64,000 bases of DNA from NCBI RefSeq assembly GCF_009363115.1, contig NZ_CP045298.1, positions 3,965,501 to 4,029,500 of the forward strand. The letters are read 5' to 3'. Origin of the DNA: Paenibacillus brasilensis (GTDB lineage Bacteria; Bacillota; Bacilli; Paenibacillales; Paenibacillaceae). Shown here in pieces: positions 29,743 to 37,292 of this stretch (within the stretch, counting starts at the first letter, position 1; each line of letters opens with the position of its first letter). Below the pieces are notes generated by a model, which saw only the letters and a list, made by a program, of their open reading frames with translations, was not told where the DNA came from and made no database searches. Both the position numbers and the translations under genes were made by a program.

Positions 29743-29826
29743 ATGCTGATAACGATAGTGACTGTCCCTTTACATTTTCACAATCAAGGATCTGGCTATC
29801 ATCCGAGTCACCATGGCGAAATGTAA
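29743..29826 (+). CDS. Candidate AloP-type pro-peptide 1 (27 residues, possibly truncated)
   Basis: Directly after receptor 1, a short frame MLITIVTVPLHFHNQ ends in a PSHHGEM tail. In the same frame, an ATG at 29701 inside the receptor end reads nine codons to a TAA at 29728. The joined reading (hydrophobic, then ASSLMLITIVTV) aligns with the signal region of the intact peptide at 48375 (ASSFLFIVTVTV). So either a full pro-peptide has been cut by a stop codon, or the short form from 29743 is used. The HHGE ending resembles remnants near 45300. No strong ribosome site. Confidence 0.45.
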   Translation: MLITIVTVPLHFHNQGSGYHPSHHGEM

Positions 29827-29910
29827 GTATGCCTAAAGGGAGTAAAATGTTTTAATTTCAACTCAATTATTGGAGCAGAAAGCAAAGCAACAAACCATAG
29901 AATCATGGAG

Positions 29911-29946
29911 AAGGCTAGATGGAATGATCCGTCTAGGCTTTTTTTA
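29911..29946 (+). terminator. Receptor-locus terminator hairpin, copy 1
   Basis: AAGGCTAGATGG / CCGTCTAGGCTT with one mismatch, followed by six T. Close relatives lie at 35114, 45369 and 48645. Confidence 0.82.
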
Positions 29947-30283
29947 TACCGTTTGTTTTCCTGTACATGCACCATAAAGTAGCCGGGAATACATAGGGCA
30001 AGTATAGGAATAAAGAATCAAATTCATGTCGTATTGTGGAATATATTGTTTTTACTGTAGATAATAAGCAAAATAGTCGGTATATTGATAGGGGGATATT
30101 CCCAATGAAAAGGAGGAGTCGTTGAGAACAAAACGAAACCTGCAATGTCTCTGTTGGCCCTTTAAGTCTGGTGAATGCGTTTGAACTTGTCGGGCATCAA
30201 AATACGGACAATGATTATAGCAATTTTCTATTAGTTCAGGATGGATTATAAGATTTCCAAATTTCCTAAAAGGGGTGTTAACC
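29947..30283. other. Intergenic region before the matrixin-like gene
   Basis: Contains AAGGAGGAG (about 30108-30118) followed by a TTG-initiated frame of 20 codons with three cysteines. All three frames are briefly open here, so no gene is called. The ribosome site of the next gene is at 30269-30275. Confidence 0.3.
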
Positions 30284-30853
30284 TTGAAAAAACTATTAGC
30301 TTCCAAGAAAAAACTTTTTTCTATGGTCGGAATATTATCTATTGCCGTGATTTCTATTAGTTCAACTTCTTTTGCAACTAGTTTTACCGGAGGGAGAAGC
30401 TCAGCCAATTTTAATGCCTATTATGATTCCTCTGTTTCTACGAATGGCTATACGGGTGCCTATGATACCGCCCGTTCTGATTGGAACGCTGCGTCTGGGT
30501 CAGTAAATATTGGCAAAACGACATCGACGAGTGGGAACCCGGACAGATATTATGTCGGTTCTACAGCTACTTCTGGTTTATTGGGATTGACAACTCCGTA
30601 TAAAACATCTGGTGGCGTTGCAGGTGTAAGCGATCAATGGGCATATGCTACGGTGGTGATTTATCATAACCAGATGCAGGCTTACGGTATGAATTCCGTA
30701 CAGAAAACCTCCAACGCAACGCATGAGATCGGTCATACGTTATCTCAGGCGCATCCATCAACCTCTAGTAGTTCTGTTATGAAACAAGGTATACAGTCTA
30801 TCGGTGTTCAACCCTATGACAAGCAATCCTTAATTGCTAAGTGGGGAAACTAA
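30284..30853 (+). CDS. Secreted matrixin-like zinc metalloprotease
   Basis: About 189 residues from TTG 30284, after AAAAGGGG. A basic start and hydrophobic core (LFSMVGILSIAVISIS) form a signal peptide ending near SFA. The zinc site HEIGHTLSQAH (HExxHxxxxxH) lies near residue 150, as in small matrixin/M10-like proteases, and SSVMKQG follows as the Met-turn candidate. It is downstream of the AloR-type receptor locus, so control by quorum sensing is possible but not shown. Confidence 0.82.
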   Translation: MKKLLASKKKLFSMVGILSIAVISISSTSFATSFTGGRSSANFNAYYDSSVSTNGYTGAYDTARSDWNAASGSVNIGKTTSTSGNPDRYYVGSTATSGLLGLTTPYKTSGGVAGVSDQWAYATVVIYHNQMQAYGMNSVQKTSNATHEIGHTLSQAHPSTSSSSVMKQGIQSIGVQPYDKQSLIAKWGN

Positions 30854-30889
30854 TGAGCGTAAACACTAATTTGGGGAAGGGGTACTGTT

Positions 30890-31510
30890 ATGACTTTTAA
30901 TAAAAAAATAAAGTTGGGTATTTCTGTATTAGCGATAGGAGGATTCATTGCTTCTGGGAGTCTTTTTTTTACATCTACGAACGCGGCTCCAAAACTTTCA
31001 GAACTGAATACGCCAAGAATCTCATTGGAAGCTTCTTATATTGATTACAAAACGGTAAGCGAATTGGACTCAAATGCAGAGCTTATTGTGATTGGGACTC
31101 CTTTACAAGGGTTTGATGATCGACAACATATCGTTACAAGCTTTGATGATGGTACTCTACAAGACTTTTATACGCTTACGAATATAAAAATGGATAAAGT
31201 GATTAAATCACCCGAAGGGTCTTCATTAAACCTAGATGAGCCTTTGTCTATCGTGGAACCGATTTCTTATATTGATGACGCTGGAGGCAAGAAAAAAATA
31301 GCATATGAGGATTATACAGAATTAAAGCAAAATGAAAAAAGCATTATTTTTCTCAAAAAAAATACACAAGGACAGTATAGCGTAATCAATATGGATCTTG
31401 GCAAGTTTGCTATTGAGCCATCATCTCAATCTCCCAGTTCTTCGGTGGATAAACAAGACTCCAAAGAACAATTTAGAGAATCTGTGCTAGAGAAATATGG
31501 ATTGAAATAA
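30890..31510 (+). CDS. Hypothetical secreted protein
   Basis: A 206-residue protein with a signal peptide (KLGISVLAIGGFIASGSLFF, cleavage near TNAA). The mature part is rich in charged residues and beta-like (NAELIVIGTPLQGF, EPISYIDDAGG), with a serine-rich end. Start follows GGGGAAGGGG. It follows the metalloprotease by 36 bp and may be cotranscribed; a substrate or inhibitor role is a guess. Not recognised. Confidence 0.65.
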   Translation: MTFNKKIKLGISVLAIGGFIASGSLFFTSTNAAPKLSELNTPRISLEASYIDYKTVSELDSNAELIVIGTPLQGFDDRQHIVTSFDDGTLQDFYTLTNIKMDKVIKSPEGSSLNLDEPLSIVEPISYIDDAGGKKKIAYEDYTELKQNEKSIIFLKKNTQGQYSVINMDLGKFAIEPSSQSPSSSVDKQDSKEQFRESVLEKYGLK

Positions 31511-31514
31511 AACC

Positions 31515-31533
31515 AAAAAAGACCTGTTCTTTG
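31515..31533. terminator. Left arm of a terminator split by an insertion sequence
   Basis: AAAAAAGACCTGTTCTTTG here is the perfect complement of CAAAGAACAGGTCTTTTTT at 33036-33054. With the IS and one duplicated TGAA removed, the arms form a 19-bp stem with an 8-base loop, a bidirectional terminator between convergent genes. Confidence 0.88.
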
Positions 31534-31584
31534 AATGAATGAACTGTGACCCTATTTGTGGACACATAAAAGAAAAGAGTTAGA

Positions 31585-32427
31585 TTATGCTGTTAATAGA
31601 TGGTTCCTGTATTCATCAGGAGTCATCTTTTTTAATGTCCATTGATACCGATCGGTGTTGTAGTAATCCATGTATTCATTAATGCGTGCCCGTAATTCCT
31701 GGAGAGTAACGCTGTCCCTATACTCGAGTTCATCCTTCATATGACCGAAGAAAGACTCCATGGAGGCATTGTCCCAGCAGTTACTCTTTCGCGACATGGA
31801 CTGCTGGAAGCCTATCTCTTTAACTCGAGCTTGGAACCTCGGATTCGCGTAGTGAAAACCTTGGTCAGAATGGATGATGGCTTCGGGGTGAATGTTGCCA
31901 TCCAGTCGTTGAATCAACCTGTCCAAGGTTCGATCTACGATCGTCATTTCTAAGGACGAGGATACATAATGAGCAAGAATCTGTTTGCTTGCACCGTCCT
32001 TTACACAGGACAAATACGCGCATTGCCCCTGACCATAGTGCAGGTATGTGATGTCTGTGAGAAAGACTTTCTCCGGCTCGCCCTGGTCAAACTGACGTTT
32101 AAGGTGATTAGGGAGTGTCTGGTGCTCTTGTGTGGCCTTTGCAAGCTTACGGTACGGATTGGCCTGGCGTATCTTGGCCACCAACCCGTATTTACGCATG
32201 ATACGGCGAATTTTCTTATGGTTCATGATGACGCCACTCTTATGCTCCAAGCACATTTTTAAAACAAGTGCTCCCACTTTCCCATTACGTTTTTCAAAAT
32301 GTTCCCTGATGAGTAACAGATCCTGTTCGTCCGCTTCTTCTCTCAGCTGTCGTGCTTGTTCAGCGGCTAACCACCGGTAGTACCCGCTTTTACTGACATT
32401 CGCCATCTTACAAAGATGATGAGTCAT
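31585..32427 (-). CDS. IS3-family transposase OrfB (DDE catalytic part)
   Basis: 280 residues as an independent frame; its reading frame is open upstream to the slippery site, so the active product is probably OrfAB made by -1 frameshifting. The integrase core shows the DDE triad: DITYLHYGQG, IHSDQGFHY and the Glu in NASMESFFGHMKDEL. An HTH_21-type segment (ANVSKSGYYRWL) opens the protein. It catalyses cut and circle formation for the element. Confidence 0.92.
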   Translation of the reverse strand: MTHHLCKMANVSKSGYYRWLAAEQARQLREEADEQDLLLIREHFEKRNGKVGALVLKMCLEHKSGVIMNHKKIRRIMRKYGLVAKIRQANPYRKLAKATQEHQTLPNHLKRQFDQGEPEKVFLTDITYLHYGQGQCAYLSCVKDGASKQILAHYVSSSLEMTIVDRTLDRLIQRLDGNIHPEAIIHSDQGFHYANPRFQARVKEIGFQQSMSRKSNCWDNASMESFFGHMKDELEYRDSVTLQELRARINEYMDYYNTDRYQWTLKKMTPDEYRNHLLTA

Positions 32428-32486
32428 CTTCTCAAGTTGATGCTTACGGAGGGTACGATTGATGAGTTCGAAGCGCTCAGAGGGTG

Positions 32487-33023
32487 TCAGCGTTGGTTCT
32501 GCTGGGCTTGTCTCTCGAGCGCCTCGAGCTTTTTTAGGAAGTCGTTCTCCGCTTCCAGAAGCTTTATACGTGCCGCAGCTTGTGCAAGCTTCTTCTCCAT
32601 CGACTGTTCTGCTGCGGGCCTTCCCGTGCTGCCTTTTCCTCGTTGCTCTTCCAGAAGACCTGCTTCACCTTGAGAAGCAAAGGTTTTTCTCCAACGTTTT
32701 AAGCATCTATTCGGATTCTCCCGTCCGATCATATCTAAGTTGAATCCTGCCTCCCTGAAGATTTCCGCAGGAGTTTTCCCCTCCTGATAGGCCTTTAGAG
32801 CTGCCAACTTGAATGTGGGTTGGTAAGCAATAGAACGCTCTGTAATATGCAATACGTTAGCATGATCCTCCATCTGGCGGATCTGACTTTCACTAAACCT
32901 TTGTTCACCGGTAGCCAACGGTTCCCCATTTTGTATCCCCAACCTTTCGTGTATATCGATTATAAACGCAAAGAGACCCGAGAGAGGTCGCTTTTTTTTC
33001 AAAGTGTCCATCTTTCGGGTCAC
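32487..33023 (-). CDS. IS3-family transposase OrfA
   Basis: About 178 residues; the start is uncertain (GTG 33023 or ATG 33011, both in the terminal repeat and without a clear ribosome site). The helix-turn-helix is in ALKAYQEGKTPAEIFREAG and the C-terminal coiled coil in IKLLEAENDFLKKLEALE. The slippery A6G near the end lets ribosomes shift into the OrfB frame. Confidence 0.85.
   Translation of the reverse strand: MTRKMDTLKKKRPLSGLFAFIIDIHERLGIQNGEPLATGEQRFSESQIRQMEDHANVLHITERSIAYQPTFKLAALKAYQEGKTPAEIFREAGFNLDMIGRENPNRCLKRWRKTFASQGEAGLLEEQRGKGSTGRPAAEQSMEKKLAQAAARIKLLEAENDFLKKLEALERQAQQNQR
32529..32535 (-). promoter_or_regulatory. Programmed -1 frameshift slippery site (AAAAAAG)
   Basis: On the minus strand CTAAAAAAGCTC. 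The orfA frame reads CTA-AAA-AAG. The -1 frame continues KKARGARETSP and stays open into OrfB. This is the classic IS3-family signal. Confidence 0.82.
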
Positions 33024-33056
33024 AGTTCATGAAACCAAAGAACAGGTCTTTTTTAG

Positions 33057-33503
33057 TCAGTTTTTAGTTTTCATGAGTAATTTTTTTATTGAATTTGTGG
33101 AGTTGACTGATAGCTTATATGCAGTATAGGGATCTTTCTTATTTATATACATTGCATTGCTAGTCGAATCGTTGGGGTTAACCCATAAATAATAAGACTC
33201 TTCAGTTCCATCCTTTTGGAAAGTAAGTTCGTAATTTGGAGAAGCTATATTAACAATACCTGATATTTTTTCTGATGTATTCATTGCATTGATAAAGATA
33301 TTAGTGTCAGTTTTATCCTTGAATGTAGCAAGTACATCTTTTTTAGTTAGCTGTTGTAGTGTTGTGTCCTTTTGTAGTTTATAAACGATTAGCGTCTCCT
33401 GTTCCTGCGCTCTTTGAGCAATAACTTCTTTTTCTGCGTTAGAGCTGTAAGTGGTTATTAACAACAGCACGATAGTCAAAAATAAGATTCTACTTTTCCG
33501 CAT
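33057..33503 (-). CDS. Hypothetical secreted protein
   Basis: A 148-residue protein with a signal peptide (RILFLTIVLLLITTYSSNA). The mature part is lysine- and threonine-rich with a beta-like pattern (YELTFQKDGTEESYYLWV). ATG follows GGGGG. It converges on the gene at 30890 and shared a terminator with it before the IS arrived. Not recognised. Confidence 0.62.
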   Translation of the reverse strand: MRKSRILFLTIVLLLITTYSSNAEKEVIAQRAQEQETLIVYKLQKDTTLQQLTKKDVLATFKDKTDTNIFINAMNTSEKISGIVNIASPNYELTFQKDGTEESYYLWVNPNDSTSNAMYINKKDPYTAYKLSVNSTNSIKKLLMKTKN

Positions 33504-33628
33504 AATAAGAGCTACCCCCTTTCTTGACTTTACCTATTTGCTTTATAGACGATCTATATTGGAAAAATGTTTCAGTTTGAAAAAATAGAAGGGCCTATAG
33601 CCCCGAATAGGTATCTAAAGTAAATAAC

Positions 33629-33667
33629 TGAAAGGTATATGGCTTTGTTCCAAAAGATGGTAAAATT
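33629..33667 (+). promoter_or_regulatory. Receptor promoter box, copy 2
   Basis: TGAAAGGTATATG, then TTGTTCCAAAAGATGGT and TAAAAT. Upstream, GGTATCTAAAGTAAATA is also shared with copy 3. Confidence 0.65.
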
Positions 33668-33731
33668 ATGGGTGATAGAATGATTTATTCAACTACATAT
33701 GGCGAGTCTACGTTGAAAGGGTGGTTTATTC

Positions 33732-35105
33732 ATGGGAATCACACTTACGATTAGAGCAGAATTAGAACAATATCTAAAACAAAATCGCTTGAGTATGACC
33801 GAGTTTGGACACATCATTGGTTTAAATGTAGGTACGGTTAGCAGTATCGTTACTGGAAATCGTATTTTATCCGTTAACCAATTGGATCGCATTACTGCCG
33901 GGATGCAATTACCACCAGACTATTTTTATGATCGTTATATTGAAGAATGTATCGTAGGAGAACCGCTCAATTGGCGAAGAATTAGCCCTTTTTTGTACGG
34001 ATGCGTGGAGCATGACCGACTTGATTGCTTGCAGCGCGTTGTATTTCTGCTATTGGATAATCCTAAATATTTGCCATCGCTCTTTGAAGTTGCTGAAAAT
34101 GTATACAAAGACGGTTACAATGAAGCAGCGGCGTTCCTGTACGAAAATGTAGCAGTAAGCGAGAAGAATCAACATTCGGATAATTTTGCAGTTTGCCAGT
34201 ATCGATTGTTTACGATTCGTATTGGAGACGATCAAGAGAAAAACTATGATGCAGCTGTTCAATTTGAGCCTTACGCTGAACGGTTAGATGAGATAGATCA
34301 GTTAGAGGCGTTAAAAGATTTGGCGAATACATACCGTTCGTTACGAAAATGGGATAAAGTAGAACTATTCGCTAAAGCTATGGGAGACAAGGCTAAAATT
34401 CAATACAAACTGGAGCAGCAGCGACACCCTGTGAACAAAGACAATTCGAAGAAACCCAATTTTCCGTTGTTTGCTTATTGGGCATTCTCCCATTTACTTC
34501 GTGCAGAAGCTTGTGAAGGGAGGAAAGACTACGAGCAAGCACTTCAGCACACTTATGCTTACGCCGATTTGAGTTGGGTGAATGCTACGGATGAAACTGC
34601 TTTGAAGTGGAAGAGGCAATATGAAGACTGGGCAGTAGTGAATACGTTTTTAATTAAGCTTCTTTCTGGCGACAAGAGCGTTCTTCCCAATTATGTAAAT
34701 TATATTTCTTCAAGAAAAGATGAAGTTCTTCCTGCACTTGATATTATTCTTAGGGCGGCAAATCGGTATCATTTTGATGTAGATGTTATTTTAAAGCAAT
34801 TTGAAGGAGAAATTGTCTCTTTTCTGGAGCAGAAAAAAGTGGAAGGGTTGTATACTCAACGATTCACAACGGAGCGATATACTCATTTCTCAAGGGAATT
34901 GGCAATCTATCTTTTGCGTAAGGGGAGGTTTTCAGACGGCTTCGCATTTTTGTTCAGCTGTTTGGAAAGGTCTGCTGAAGCTAATAATAAAATACAAGCA
35001 ATCAGATGTATGAGGTTGTTTACACATTTTAAAGAACATGCATCAGCTCATACGAAGGCAGTCTATGGAAATCTGATTAAAGTGGTTAACGAAGATGAAG
35101 AGTAA
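33732..35105 (+). CDS. RRNPP/AloR-type quorum-sensing receptor (XRE-TPR), copy 2
   Basis: A 457-residue paralogue. ATG follows AAAGGGTGG. The helix-turn-helix (LSMTEFGHIIGLNVGT) is nearly the same as in copy 3, while the TPR part and C-terminus match copy 1, so the gene looks like a mosaic. No pro-peptide gene follows: the terminator hairpin begins within ten bases of the stop. The receptor is therefore orphan, or it reads a peptide encoded elsewhere, for example at 48375. Confidence 0.82.
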   Translation: MGITLTIRAELEQYLKQNRLSMTEFGHIIGLNVGTVSSIVTGNRILSVNQLDRITAGMQLPPDYFYDRYIEECIVGEPLNWRRISPFLYGCVEHDRLDCLQRVVFLLLDNPKYLPSLFEVAENVYKDGYNEAAAFLYENVAVSEKNQHSDNFAVCQYRLFTIRIGDDQEKNYDAAVQFEPYAERLDEIDQLEALKDLANTYRSLRKWDKVELFAKAMGDKAKIQYKLEQQRHPVNKDNSKKPNFPLFAYWAFSHLLRAEACEGRKDYEQALQHTYAYADLSWVNATDETALKWKRQYEDWAVVNTFLIKLLSGDKSVLPNYVNYISSRKDEVLPALDIILRAANRYHFDVDVILKQFEGEIVSFLEQKKVEGLYTQRFTTERYTHFSRELAIYLLRKGRFSDGFAFLFSCLERSAEANNKIQAIRCMRLFTHFKEHASAHTKAVYGNLIKVVNEDEE

Positions 35106-35113
35106 GTTTATCA

Positions 35114-35146
35114 AAAGGTTAGATGGGATTACCCATCTAGCCTTTT
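35114..35146 (+). terminator. Receptor-locus terminator hairpin, copy 2
   Basis: A 15-bp stem (AAAAGGTTAGATGGG / CCCATCTAGCCTTTT) with one G-T pair and a 3-base loop, then T. Confidence 0.88.
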
Positions 35147-35279
35147 TAGTGTGTTTAACAGGGGAAATGGTTATATGTAGTAACTCTGGCCCATTGAATA
35201 ACGAAAAAAAAGCGTTATAATGTGAATGAATAATAAATAACCAATCAGAAAATATTCACAATAAGAGGACGTCATTCAT

Positions 35280-36059
35280 ATGAAGAATAACACTAAGGCA
35301 AAAATTAAAAAAGTTGCAGAGGAGCTGATTATAAAGAAGGGTTATAGGGATACTACCGTTCAGGATATTGCGACAAGCGCAAAAGTGGCTGTGGGGACAA
35401 TTTACCGCTATTACAAAAGCAAGGATGACATCCTCATGGACATCGGCCGATTGGATTTGAAGGATGTTTCCTATTCTCAGGACATCCGGCGGAAGGAAAT
35501 CATAGAGGCTGCTCTTAATGTTTTTGGGACAAAAGGGTACAGTCGTACAAACATTGAGGATATAACCAATGAAATAGGTATGTCCAAAGGAGCTATTTAT
35601 CAATATTTCAAAAACAAAGAGGAACTGTTTATATCCACGATCAGGGAAACTTCACAGATGCAGCTGCTTTTTAAGCTCACAAAGCTGGAGCAAGAAACGG
35701 CAAGTATAGAGGAATTTCTAGTTGAAATTGGAATGGTATTTTTATCTGTGTTCGAAGACCCGCGAAAAATCAAGCTTATGCGGATTATCATTGGAGAAAC
35801 GCCTAACTTCCCGGAAATAGGGGAACTGTTTTACCATGAAGTCGTCGAAAAAGCCTCCGAGCAGATCGGCAAAATGTTAAAGTCCCATGTATCTAGCGAG
35901 ATAGATCCTGTCCTTTCGATTAGGCTGTTTATTGGTTCAATTTGGTCGTTTGTGATTTTCCAAGAGATGGTTCCCATGAAAGATAGAAAATATGAGAATG
36001 AAGCCATTATTCAACACGCCATACGTGTTTTTCAGCATGGCATCATACCAACAGCATAG
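35280..36059 (+). CDS. TetR-like regulator with two tandem DNA-binding domains
   Basis: A 259-residue protein with two successive TetR_N helix-turn-helix units. The first (residues about 5-55) has VQDIATSAKVAVGTIYRYYKS; the second (about 70-120) has EDITNEIGMSKGAIYQYFKN. A single C-terminal ligand domain follows. Usual members are about 190-200 residues with one such unit. ATG follows AGAGG. It precedes a glycosyltransferase by 57 bp and probably regulates it. Confidence 0.88.
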   Translation: MKNNTKAKIKKVAEELIIKKGYRDTTVQDIATSAKVAVGTIYRYYKSKDDILMDIGRLDLKDVSYSQDIRRKEIIEAALNVFGTKGYSRTNIEDITNEIGMSKGAIYQYFKNKEELFISTIRETSQMQLLFKLTKLEQETASIEEFLVEIGMVFLSVFEDPRKIKLMRIIIGETPNFPEIGELFYHEVVEKASEQIGKMLKSHVSSEIDPVLSIRLFIGSIWSFVIFQEMVPMKDRKYENEAIIQHAIRVFQHGIIPTA

Positions 36060-36116
36060 CTCTAGCGTCCAGGTATTGATGATTATGTAACTCCAAGCCG
36101 ATAAGGAGAGAGTATT

Positions 36117-37280
36117 ATGAAAGTTCTAATTTCACCCATGTCAGCTATGGTAGAAACAAAAGGACCTTTTTCAAGAACAACCTTATTAGCAAACGAATGT
36201 ATCAAAAGAGGCCATGAAGTAGCATTATGCGCGCCAGAAGATGCAAATTATCATAGTATTCATAAAGTGAAAAATTATTATGCGCCTGTTCCTTCACCCT
36301 TAGGGACACCTGTATTTATCGGCAAGAGTATGTTTAAAATATTTCAATCATTGGGAATTCAGCCCAAAAAGAAAGCTAACAGCTTTGAAGATGTTTTACA
36401 TTTTATAGGAGCCATCAATAGACGATATTTTCTAAAAGATGTGTCTTCCATTAGAAAAGCAATTCAAGAATTTAAACCCGACGTTATGTATTCAGAATTT
36501 AGAATATCAGCTATTGTCGCCGCCCGGTTGGAAAAAGTGAAAATTGCCACGGGATTCAGTTATCCAGTTCAAAAAAGCTTTGCTTCCAACCCTGAATATA
36601 GTAAGGGCGTTAATAAGTACTTGAAAGACAATGGCTTAAATAAAGTGGAATCGGTTTTAGAAATCTTCGATTGGGCAGATGTAAAGATTATTCCGAGTTC
36701 TTATGAGTTGGAACCTGTGGGTGGGGAGGATATAGCTTTTGTGGGGCCTCTTTCCGCACCAGAGGGTACAGACGCTAAAACCGAAAAGAATAAAATCATA
36801 GCCTATATGGGGAATGGTGTGATTTCTCCAAAGCAGGTTATAAAAGAGTTAACTAAAGCTTTTGAAGGATCTGACTATGAAGTATATATTGCATCCGAGC
36901 AAGTAAAACCCTTTGAGAAAAACAACATCATTGTCAACAAAAAATTTGATTTTAGCAAGCTTATGCCGGAAGCCAGAGTTTATATAAATCACGGTGGGCA
37001 AAATAGTATTATGACTGGCTTGATCTATGGAGTACCTCAAATCGTATGTCCTGGTGGCGTGTTTGAACGGCGCTACAACGCCTCTTCAGTAGCCAAGTTA
37101 AACGCAGGTGTATTGCTTGAAGCACATCATTTCAACTATGAAACAATAAGAAGAATCGTTGATGATTTTAATGAGAATCCCATATTTGCTAGCAGTGCTA
37201 ATATAGCCGGAGAAAAGTTATTAAGTCTCGGAGGAGTAAGAAATGCCGTTCAGGTTATAGAAAATCTTGTATTGAAATGA
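36117..37280 (+). CDS. GT1-family glycosyltransferase (macrolide/UDP-sugar type)
   Basis: A 387-residue GT-B glycosyltransferase. The N-terminal acceptor domain begins KVLISPMSAMVETKG. The C-terminal nucleotide-sugar domain has the GT1 signature YINHGGQNSIMTGLIYGVPQ. Relatives glycosylate macrolides, flavonoids or lipids, often giving resistance. ATG follows AAGGAGAG. It follows the TetR-like gene and ends just before the IS4-family element. Confidence 0.87.
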   Translation: MKVLISPMSAMVETKGPFSRTTLLANECIKRGHEVALCAPEDANYHSIHKVKNYYAPVPSPLGTPVFIGKSMFKIFQSLGIQPKKKANSFEDVLHFIGAINRRYFLKDVSSIRKAIQEFKPDVMYSEFRISAIVAARLEKVKIATGFSYPVQKSFASNPEYSKGVNKYLKDNGLNKVESVLEIFDWADVKIIPSSYELEPVGGEDIAFVGPLSAPEGTDAKTEKNKIIAYMGNGVISPKQVIKELTKAFEGSDYEVYIASEQVKPFEKNNIIVNKKFDFSKLMPEARVYINHGGQNSIMTGLIYGVPQIVCPGGVFERRYNASSVAKLNAGVLLEAHHFNYETIRRIVDDFNENPIFASSANIAGEKLLSLGGVRNAVQVIENLVLK

Positions 37281-37292
37281 TTTAAGCTATAA

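Larger units (their letters stand above)
31540..33029 (-). mobile_element. IS3-family insertion sequence (IS150-like), 1490 bp
   Basis: Terminal inverted repeats begin TGAACTGTGACCC at both ends and continue with a shared GGACAC. A 4-bp direct repeat TGAA flanks the element (31536-31539 and 33030-33033). It encodes OrfA and OrfB on the minus strand with a programmed frameshift signal. It sits exactly in the loop of a terminator hairpin. Confidence 0.92.

Noticed and set aside
30123..30185. 20-codon frame with three cysteines after AAGGAGGAG
   Set aside because: All three frames are briefly open here and no pattern supports a peptide.
35093..35218. 41-codon frame overlapping the end of receptor 2, as a possible pro-peptide
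   Set aside because: It runs through the terminator hairpin, so its sequence is set by the stem; it does not align with the other peptides.
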